From Flammula alnicola (taxonomy: Eukaryota > Basidiomycota > Agaricomycetes > Agaricales > Strophariaceae): a stretch of DNA of 37,396 nt. Below the pieces are notes generated by a model. The model was not told the origin of the DNA, did no database searches, and saw nothing but the letters and a program-made list of their open reading frames with translations. A program made the translations under genes and the position numbers. Positions within the stretch are counted from its first letter, which is position 1. The number at the start of each line of letters is the position of its first letter. The DNA lies in contig JADNRV010000414.1 in NCBI GenBank assembly GCA_015499995.1, positions 1 through 37,396 of the forward strand, given 5' to 3'. This document shows, one piece after another, positions 30,301-37,396 of this stretch.

Positions 30301-30890
30301 CGGCTTATTACAAGTATCCTATTCTCCTCCTTGAATTTGAAGAGGATAAAGCATTCTCGTTGGATGTATGTCTATATTTATTCATTTTATTATGCAATTT
30401 ATATTCATTTCTCTATCACCAGATCATCGCAGACATGAAAACGTACGGGAAAGCGTCCGGCAGCAAATATCCTACCAAAAAGCAAGGCGTTCAGTCAGAC
30501 CAACCAAATTACGCGTCGCCCACGATACAAAGCAAGCTTGTTCTTCTAACTCTGAGTTTTCCAAAGGTCCGAATCATATGGTCCTCGTCCCCGTACGCCA
30601 CGTCAGAAATATTCAACGACCTCAAAAAAAATAATCCGGAACCTGACCCTGCGAAAGCCATCGCCATTGGGGCCGATGATGACCCCAATGTTGGAGCTGG
30701 AGTGAATAGCGCCGCAGAGGAACTTCTGCGCGCTATACCGGGAATCACTGGCAAGAATGTCAAATATGTGATGAGTAGGGTAACTAATATTCGTGAACTT
30801 TGCAACTTGACACTTCCGGAGGTTCAAGATATTCTTGGGGCTGAACCGGGCAAGAAGTGCTGGGATTTTATCCACAAGGGGGATAGGTAA
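27310..30890 (+). CDS. DNA repair endonuclease XPF/Rad1
   Basis: This is the catalytic subunit of the XPF-ERCC1 (Rad1-Rad10) nuclease, which cuts 5' of lesions in nucleotide excision repair and trims flaps in recombination, in the nucleus. Thirteen exons (27310-27569, 27624-27746, 27794-27964, 28013-28166, 28216-28364, 28414-28835, 28897-29320, 29382-29634, 29689-29826, 29878-29994, 30051-30223, 30278-30365, 30423-30890) give 979 aa. Residues 1-640 are the degenerate SF2 helicase part ([58 protein letters not shown]). The nuclease motif is [19 protein letters not shown], with ERK at 779-781 and Asp785. Helix-hairpin-helix motifs end the protein ([20 protein letters not shown]). All motifs are intact. 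A splice at 30886 could add a short different end (from 30968), but the TAA at 30888 is simpler. Confidence 0.95.
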
Positions 30891-31311
30891 ACTTAAATTC
30901 GTTTGTACCTATTTAAATTTTTACTGTATAATTCAAGTGGACTGGGATACTTTTTGCCTAGGATTCGTCGATCTCAAGCTTGGCCACAGCCCTCTCTAGG
31001 ACACGGTAATCTCATGCATTGGATCCAACTCCATTCCTACTAGCAAAGCCGGATATGATGCTTGTGCTCAGCGTGACTCCATCCTCCAGTATAAAGTAAC
31101 GTCCCCTTCAGTGTAATATACCCGCTGAAGTCAAGACTTCCGCATCGACCTCCTGGCCATGCAGGACACAACACGCGGCCAAGCAGTCGATATGACATCC
31201 ACTGTTTTGTATTTTGTCGTCCAAGTAAGCCGCTTGATATCCTACGACTTCTCCTCATTCATTGATTTGACATTCGACTCAATTCGAGATAATTCGATGT
31301 ACCTGCCTCAG
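30891..31311. other. Region between XPF and the kinase
   Basis: This is the XPF 3' flank and should hold the 5' end of the kinase gene, because the first kinase exon I can support starts at a splice acceptor (31311). An ATG at about 31163 opens a frame that ends in a GTAAGC donor near 31228, but its phase does not fit the kinase exon. I could not settle the upstream exons. Confidence 0.4.
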
Positions 31312-32474
31312 TAGACTCGTAAAAACCTGCAATCGGCTGCACATCTGGTTCTTGACCAAGTTCGCCATCGTACCAGCACCCCTGCGGCTCCGAAGGGTCC
31401 GAGTCGAGAAGAGTGTGCGGTTCTGCGGTGGATATGCCGATATCCGTTGGGGGCAGCTACATGGAAAGGGCGTGGCTGTCAAGACCCCCAGACGTTACAC
31501 TAGTAGTAGCGGGGTTGATGAGCAAACGGTGGTGAGAGCGCGTTTATAACCCGGCCTTTCAAATGCCTAATATGCAAACTTTCTCCTTAGTTCAAAGATT
31601 TCCTCAACGAGGTTATGATAATGGAGATACTGAGGCCACATCCTCGTATCCTTGCTCTCCTGGGGATATCGTCGTACGGTGGTGTCCCATGTATTGTCAC
31701 TCCCTGGATGGAACATGGAACGATAAATGAATTCCTTCGTCTCAACGCGGGGATGATCTGTCGAAAAAAATTGGTACGGACTCTAATCGCGCTTCGTTTC
31801 ATCGACCCACCAACATTCATTAGATAGGCCAGATTGTCGATGCTATGGTCTACATGAAAAAGTCAAATATCGTGCATGGAGATCTGAAAGGTGTAAGTAT
31901 GCGCTGTTCCTATTCATCGTATGACTTTCTTGACGACCTTGCATGCTTCCCCAGACCAACATCCTCGTTGACCAGGATGGAAACGCCTGCATCGCCGATT
32001 TTGGCCTCTCCGTCTTGGGAGACAGGCATTCGAGCTCATCAATCACTGGGATAACGCCTACAGACGAAATATCTTCGTCTTCTGTGCCTCATTCTACCCA
32101 TTCTGGTGCAGGCAGTCCGCGCTGGATGGCACCCGAACTCCATCTTCCAGAGAAATGGGGAAACGAGAGCGCGAGACCGACGTTTCAAAGCGACATATTC
32201 GCATTAGGAATGGTGATATACGAGGTAGCCTTTCTCCAGCTCTTCATCCGCATTGTGGATGTGCTGATACTGTTCTCAGATTTATAGCGGAAAGGTCCCG
32301 TTTTACGAATGCAACAATTGTGTTGCAATCTATCACATCATACAAGGGAAGAGACCTCCCCGGCCTGCACGAATTCTGGACGACCTTTGGCATATTGCAG
32401 AGCAATGTTGGGATGCCGATCCATGTCTTCGTCCATCAGTGGAGTCGATCCATGCACAGCTCGATGATGATTAA
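31312..32474 (+). CDS. TKL-type protein kinase, 5' end unresolved
   Basis: Exons 31312-31531, 31591-31773, 31824-31892, 31955-32224 and 32280-32474 encode an essentially complete kinase domain; the true start must be in an upstream exon. The Gly loop is poor (VRFCGGYADIRWG). The ATP lysine is in GVAVKTPRR and the helix-C Glu in FLNEVMIME. The catalytic loop is VHGDLKGTNIL, with HGD instead of HRD; the Asp and Asn are kept. DFG is in CIADFGLS and the APE motif is RWMAPELHL. The C-lobe has SDIFALGMVIYEIYSGKVPF and CWDADPCLRPS. This is the expanded tyrosine-kinase-like group of Agaricomycetes. The protein ends right after the C-lobe (HAQLDDD). A Ser/Thr-rich activation loop with many possible phosphosites (SSSSITGITPTDEISSSS) is notable. 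Confidence 0.82.
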
Positions 32475-32901
32475 TAGGAGCGTAAGACGTACTCCTAACA
32501 TCCACAGAATTCAAAAGTCACTGATTTTCTCTTCAAACGAATGAGTCAACAGGATCAAAGTACGATATTTGCAGATGGCTGCGAGGAATTCCTCCTTGAG
32601 CATCTGGAAATATCGTGCCTTGTTCCTGATGCGTCTGAGTCGTGTCAGGTACGTTTGGCGTTTGAATACGCTGGAGACCTCCGAAACCATCAATGATGGA
32701 TGCAAAGCTCGAGTAAGCATAAGATATCGAATCAGTCCGAGAGGTTGGGTAACTCCAGAGTTCGCCATCTCGTTAAGTCGTTGACAGGCTAAACTTTCAA
32801 GACTTTCGACGAGCAGCTAGGCAGACCAGACACCGTCAAGATATTATAGAGTAACATAACAAAATAGCAAGTAAAGTATTAAGAGTAGCGACGAAAACAA
32901 A
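32475..32901. other. Region between the kinase and the second BTB gene
   Basis: The two genes converge. A 51-codon + frame at 32541-32696 starts with ATG and reads like acidic protein (ADGCEEFLLEHLEISCLVPD). It could be a tiny gene or a lost 3' exon of the kinase. A GTACGT donor at 32649 and a CAAAG acceptor at 32707 would give a shorter end. Not firm enough to call. Confidence 0.4.
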
Positions 32902-34066
32902 TTAATCCAAATCCAAGAGCGAATTTTGCTTGTCGCCTTCGACGAAACCAAACCACTCGGGTAATAGGGTCCAAACTTCCTGTCGGGCTTTTGAGGCCGC
33001 CACGGCGAAGTCGGCCTTGCAAGACTGGCACAGCTTCAGCCCACACTGTCGCTGTCCATCGGAAAAGTCGGTGCGTGTGAGCATTTCGCTGGCTTGAATA
33101 AGTGTGTATAACGGATCCGCGTCTCGACCGCACGCAATACCGCCAACAGAGCGCAAGATATTAAGCATAATGAAGTAGAAGGATTCGTGGCATACGCGGC
33201 TCGGGCTGTCCTTTTCCGTGCGATTGAGACAATTTTCAGCTGGGGGTCGGCAGTGCAATTCTTTCGCGATGAACCCAGCCATGTAACGTTGTGTTGCCTC
33301 ACGACCTCGGAGGGTTCGACAGAGAAGATCACGAGACAACCTCACAGGCTTTTCCAACGGCAACGGAGATCCGTGAAGTTGGCTGATCAAGCGTTCAAAC
33401 GCAGTTGTTGGCGAGACAGTACCGGTCATAATTTTGCTAGGTCCGTAGCGCGACAAATCGTAGAGAGCAGCTGGGAGGATAGAGGGCAGGTTCATGTCGA
33501 GAGCCAATTCAATAACCAAGATTGGATGGGCGCAATGGTCACGGGGGACGTAGCGACCATTATCGTCAGTAGACCGTCGTTCTCTGATATCCCATCCAGT
33601 GAGAGTAGATGGCCAGTCCGAGTCTAGCCGGGCGAGGCAGCGTTGTCGGAGATGTTCGACGAGGTATTTCGAGGAGAGACGGAGAACAGCAGCGATAGCA
33701 GGAAAGTCGGAAGACCGAGATTTTTTGAAGTATCTGCATGTAAGATCCGATGAGTTCAGTCAAAATACTCCAATTATAGATAAAGAAACTTACTTACAAG
33801 CCGTCATACAGGGCACTGAGGAAATAGCAAACATCTGAGGGGCAATCTTGAAGTACCACGCAGGGACAACCATCGACGAGTTCTTGTTCCTCGGGTTGAG
33901 GGATGGAGAAAAGGTCGCTAAAAACTTCAGAGTGCCGCTCCAATTGCCCACGGTGAACTTTGAAAGCAGCAGAACCAGCGAGTATAACAATATTGCCGTC
34001 GCGAAACCAGAAGTCAGAGCGGATCAAGTTGCCGAATGGCTCTGGCGGGAGTTTTTCCTTGACCAT
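32902..34066 (-). CDS. BTB/POZ domain protein
   Basis: Exons 34066-33798 and 33733-32902, with a 64-nt intron, give 366 aa. The BTB domain is residues about 15-110: RSDFWFRDGNIVILAGSAAF, KVHRGQLERHSEVFSDLFSI, then VVLQDCPSDVCYFLSALYDG. The following FPAIAAVLRLSSKYLVEHLR is the helix that closes this type of BTB domain. The long helical C-terminus has Cys pairs (CGLKLCQSCKADF) that might bind metal. This layout is very common in mushroom genomes. It probably acts as a dimeric adaptor. It is longer than the BTB protein at 22324-23268 and only weakly alike, so the two are not a recent pair. The gene appears intact. Confidence 0.87.
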
Positions 34067-35019
34067 GTAGCCAGTTCGACGCTTGGGACAAGGATAGAAG
34101 GATATATCTGTAAAAGAGAAAGACAGTATTTTGTCGAGGCCATAATAAAGGGTTCTTGACGTGATCGCGCCCTGTTAAATTCAAGATTCGACTACCGGGA
34201 GGCTGACTTTTGGGTGACTTCCAGCCTAACGGACATCCACAAATTATTGAACCAACCGAGCAGCGGATACCATCTGGTTCCTTCCCTTATTTTATCGGAC
34301 TAGAATGGCTTTCTAGACGGCGTCATAGGGATCTGAACATAATGCCTGGGAGTTTATGTGAGAGTCGAGAGTAAATTCCGGAAATGTGTTGCAAAAAGGA
34401 CGCGCAAGCACCTGTAAGCACAAGAGAAGCGGCAACTCGGGATTGGCAGGTTGCCGAGTTGCCGCTTCCCTTTGCTCTCATTATTTCTGGAAGGGGCCGG
34501 AAGACATCCGGTCAGCACTTGTTGTCATAAATACCAGCAGATGAGAATTTTCCAAAGACAAGGATGCGACGAAATAGGTGGGCAGTACTCCACGAATATC
34601 TTACGTTATAACAAACTTCTCATATCATCAATAGGAGGCGACATTCCGGAAGATCGTCCGAGCAGTTGGAACTCATACAAACCCAGTCATCATCACCTCG
34701 TTGCCAGTGGTCTACGCAAGATATGTAAAGAATTACATAGGTTATTGCCCATTTCTGTGTTCAATTAAACAATGAATGCAGATACATCTTTACTTTTGAA
34801 TTTCTTACCTCCTAAACCATGTTACCGCCTTCCAATGTGGTTAATGCTGACTCAATCACCCCGCAATAGCTCGCCATGCGCTCGCCCCGCGTTTAACAAA
34901 TTGTCATTCTCACGGTAAATCGACACATAAAAGCCGTCAGTCGCAGTGGGATTCGCAGACATCCAAGTTATCTCTTTCCTTCTACACCGACGGGCCTTAG
35001 GATCGCCAGCGCTTTAAAG
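34067..35019. other. Divergent region between BTB and dienelactone hydrolase genes
   Basis: Both neighbours start here. It contains the perfect hairpin at 34426-34468. CATAAAAG at 34926-34933, 94 bp before the DLH start, is a possible TATA element. A 105-codon + frame at 34451-34768 starts within the hairpin region and has no motif. Confidence 0.5.
34426..34468. repeat. Perfect 15-bp inverted repeat (hairpin)
   Basis: GAAGCGGCAACTCGG (34426-34440) and its exact reverse complement CCGAGTTGCCGCTTC (34454-34468) flank a 13-nt spacer. The arms are GC-rich, unlike the local sequence. It may be a cruciform, a bound site for a dimeric regulator between two divergent genes, or a remnant of an element. 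Confidence 0.75.
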
Positions 35020-36192
35020 ATGTCTACTTCCACCGCCTCCCCAGTCCTTGCAGGGCCTATAGGAGACCATTGCGCGCAAGGGGTAAAGCACACCGGCGTG
35101 GCAGTCGGCAGAGTTGAAACGATCGCAGGGGTCGAGACATACATCTCTGACCCGCCAGCGGGCACGACTGGCCCCAAGAAAGTCGTTCTTTACTTTGCTG
35201 ATGTGTTTAGCCCGCTTTTCCTGAATGCTCAACTCCTGCAAGACTACTTCGCCTCGCATGGTACGCACCCTGTGCACTTTGCGTCAGGTTTCTTGACACT
35301 CAGCTACTATATTAGGCTTTTACGTCTTGGGGCTTGATTACTTCTTTGGAGATCCTATCCAGAACCACACAGACGATCCTAACTTTGACAGGGCTGGGTG
35401 GTTTGCAAAGGTTAAGGGGCTTGCTAATGAGGCTACGCCCAAGTGGGTCAAGGCGGTTCGAGAGAGATACGGTATGCACCGATTCTATTCCTCACGAACA
35501 CAAATTCACGGGAACGTCAGGAGAGGACGCGAAATACACTGCAGTTGGTCTGTGATGCATCGAAAAAATTCGATTCAAGTTCCTGACCCTTTTTATAATT
35601 CTAGGATACTGTTTCGGTGGACCGTATGCTCTGGAGATAGCAACAACAGATGACGTCGTTGCAGGTATGTTAGCTCATGTGACGAGGTACATCGACTCAT
35701 CGTAGCGTCCGATAGCTACCTTTGCTCACCCTGCGGCACTGAACGAGGATCACTTCAAGAAGCTGAAGAGTGAGATCTGAGAATTCATACGTACTCACCT
35801 CATGAATAGTCTGACGTCTCCCCTTTCAGAACCCCTACTTCTCTCTTGCGCAGGTATGTTTGCTTCATTTCAGTCAAGCAACCAAATTTTGGATTGATAT
35901 CCACGCGATTTAACTTGATAGAGGAAGACAAGTCATTCCCCGCTGCATCTCGTCACCGCGCCGAAGAAATTCTGGCTGAAATCAAGGCGACCTACCATGT
36001 CCAACTTTTCTCCGGCGTGAGTCACGGTTTTGCTACGCGCGGTGATCCAAATGTGGAGAACCAGCGTAAGTATCTCCTAAACACTGGATGACAGGTTTCA
36101 AGTCGTTCTTGCGCTAACATCGTGGACCTACAGGCTGGGCCAAGGAAGAGTCCGCAAGGGGTATCATTGAATGGTTCAAGAGGTTTACGTAA
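35020..36192 (+). CDS. Dienelactone hydrolase family protein
   Basis: Eight exons (35020-35260, 35316-35471, 35521-35547, 35605-35664, 35716-35769, 35830-35853, 35922-36065, 36134-36192) give 254 aa; all seven introns fall after the first base of a codon. The alpha/beta hydrolase has the DLH triad: Cys144 in GYCFGG, Asp190 in CAEEDKSFP and His222 in GVSHGFATRG. KKVVLYFADVFSPLFLN and GFYVLGLDYFFGDP are typical of the fungal members. DLH opens the lactone ring of dienelactones in aromatic breakdown; most fungal homologues have unknown substrates. There is no signal peptide, so it is probably cytosolic. Exons 3 and 6 are only 27 and 24 nt. The donor at 35548 is the unusual GTCTGT. The acceptor at 35715 (GATAG) is needed to keep the frame rather than the nearer CGTAG. 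Confidence 0.9.
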
Positions 36193-36357
36193 AGTTCATA
36201 AGCTTGGGAATTCATTAATATTCATTCCCTGGATCGCAAGTAACACCTGTAAGACTTGGTATTATCCAGCTCGCAATGACGTTGTAAACACTCCGAGATT
36301 ACGGGCTCTTCTCCTCTGCATGGACAATAAAACAGTACGTACTTTTTTATACATCGG

Positions 36358-36442
36358 TATTGGAGAGACCCAGTCGAAACAGCCGACTTCTAACTCCTCA
36401 AAAATTCAGTGACCGTATGCGGCCGGCGCTTAATTAGCCCTT
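36358..36442 (+). repeat. Diverged direct repeat, copy A
   Basis: The copy starts TATTGGAGAGACC and contains GAAACAGCCGACTT, CTCCTCAAAAATTCA and GGCGCTTAATTAG. The same blocks in the same order occur at 36764-36853, so the two copies are direct repeats about 400 bp apart with many substitutions. Confidence 0.55.
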
Positions 36443-36763
36443 GATAAACCCACTTGAATTGAGTGCCATAAGCACTGTAGACGCCGGTTGTTGCAGGCTC
36501 TATTAAAGCTAACTCCCTTGCTCGCCGGCTTTACGTGGCTACCAAACCAGGGAGACATTAAGAAGTTAGAATCATACCAAACTTGAAGCTGCAGTGCATT
36601 CCTCCAAACGTTATGCGATACAAGAAGATTAGGATCCAGATATAACGCCAAATATGGCAGACAGTGTCGGCCAGAATACTGAAACTCATGTGAAATGTAC
36701 AGAATATGCCACTAGAGTGATTATGCTCAATGGTTGAAATTTATTGTACCTTTCAATGCATTC

Positions 36764-36853
36764 ATATTGGAGACAAGTTGAAACAGTCAACTTTTACATA
36801 ACCTCCTCGAAAAATGAATGATGTATGAGTCCGGCGCTTAACTGGCGCTTAAG
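36764..36853 (+). repeat. Diverged direct repeat, copy B
   Basis: This copy has TATTGGAGACAAG, GAAACAGTCAACTT, CCTCGAAAAATGAA and CCGGCGCTTAACT, matching copy A. It ends in a short tandem, GGCGCTTAA twice with two bases between. It may be an old solo element or part of a larger degraded repeat that runs past the window. Confidence 0.55.
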
Positions 36854-37396
36854 GCACGCAGCGCAGTCCTTGAATGATCAGCAGAAGTCTTACTTAAACT
36901 CTAGATCTAGCACATTTATTCATTTCTAATTCTGTACTCCCTTGAGTTACCAGAGCTGAGTATCAACATTTTCTATTAGAATTCTTCCATTGGCAAACAC
37001 CACTTTACTAACACCATCGCTCAGCGGCGTCACGCGGCAGCGCCTCTGACAGCCAACAAACGGCAGCGAATGGCTGAACGCAAAGCAGCGTTATGACTGG
37101 CCAAATCCTGCTGAATATCAACGATGATCACAACTGGCCTATCGCTTTGCAGTTAGCTGTAGCCTGTCAAGGTATGACAGAAATATCGGAAATTTTCTGG
37201 CAGTAGCAACCGTATCTCTGGCGCAATTCATCGTGGTGTGTCATTCAGAAGCACAAACGTGACTACTAATTGACTTGTAAGAGTTATCTAACACAATGTT
37301 CTACTAGAGTAATTGCCGCCGTTGGCGCAAAACCTTGTTTGCTCCTACTGTGGGCATTTAAATTTTAAGTAGATCAAACACGAAACCAAGAATTTA

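Larger units (their letters stand above)
36193..37396. other. Right-end intergenic region
   Basis: The DLH 3' flank continues to the window edge with no supported gene. It holds two diverged copies of an 80-90-bp sequence (36358-36442 and 36764-36853). Frames of 70-95 codons in this stretch have no motif. Confidence 0.55.

Noticed and set aside
31020..31110. A stretch reading SNSIPTSKAGYDACAQRDS, which recalls the first motif of dUTPases
   Set aside because: Only AGYD and a few residues agree, and no other dUTPase motif is present on either side.
31163..31500. Reading the kinase 5' end through a second frame (NLQSAAHLVLDQVRHRTS), which would imply a frameshift
   Set aside because: The other frame (AIVPAPLRLRRVRVEKSVRF) runs without a break into the Gly loop and fits the pattern of related kinases, so no frameshift is needed.
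1..37396. CRISPR arrays, rRNA or tRNA genes, bacterial-type operons
   Set aside because: No regularly spaced repeats or recognisable RNA genes were seen, and the intron-rich genes show the DNA is fungal nuclear.

Overview
The window looks like nuclear DNA of a mushroom-type basidiomycete (Agaricomycetes). Genes are packed on both strands and broken by many short GT-AG introns, almost all 47-83 nt. Several families are typical of agaric genomes: BTB/POZ proteins, a TKL-type kinase with HGD in place of HRD, a fungal vWA protein, an MLKL-like helical-bundle protein, a cospin-like beta-trefoil protein and a large uncharacterised transposase-like protein. All gene models were spliced by hand from reading frame, splice signals and remembered family motifs. 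No database search was possible.

Layout. 1-486 (-): 5' end of a mitochondrial branched-chain keto-acid dehydrogenase E2 gene, with a one-base frameshift in the lipoyl domain. 2390-5402 (+): a vWA protein with the same domain on both sides of the vWA module, broken by a stop and three frameshifts. 6378-7506 (+): membrane-anchored SDR. 8410-9234 (+): small secreted beta-trefoil (I66/cospin-like) protein. 9755-11192 (+): homoserine O-acetyltransferase (MET2). 12149-13148 (-): unrecognised Ser/Pro-rich, probably nuclear protein. 13451-13546: foldback (MITE-like) element. 14607-15415 (+): MLKL-NTD-like helical bundle. 15901-18068 (-): 12-exon serine carboxypeptidase. 18758-21704 (+): 961-aa transposase-like protein. 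22324-23268 (+): BTB protein. 23798-24885 (-): IFI6/IFI27-like membrane protein with a 9-nt microexon. 25458-26005 (+): decayed coding remnant. 26057-27070 (-) and 27310-30890 (+): LENG1-like Cir_N protein and XPF/Rad1 endonuclease, head to head over 239 bp. 31312-32474 (+): kinase. 32902-34066 (-): second BTB protein. 35020-36192 (+): dienelactone hydrolase. The right end holds diverged repeats and no gene.

The genes do not form one pathway. Housekeeping genes (E2, MET2, XPF, LENG1-like) alternate with accessory, lineage-specific genes. The conserved genes splice into uninterrupted frames with intact active sites, so the several lesions in the vWA gene look like real decay, while the single E2 frameshift could be real or an assembly error. 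The most unusual parts are the duplicated-domain vWA gene, the transposase-like gene, the IFI6-like gene with its microexon, the MLKL-like protein and the perfect foldback element.
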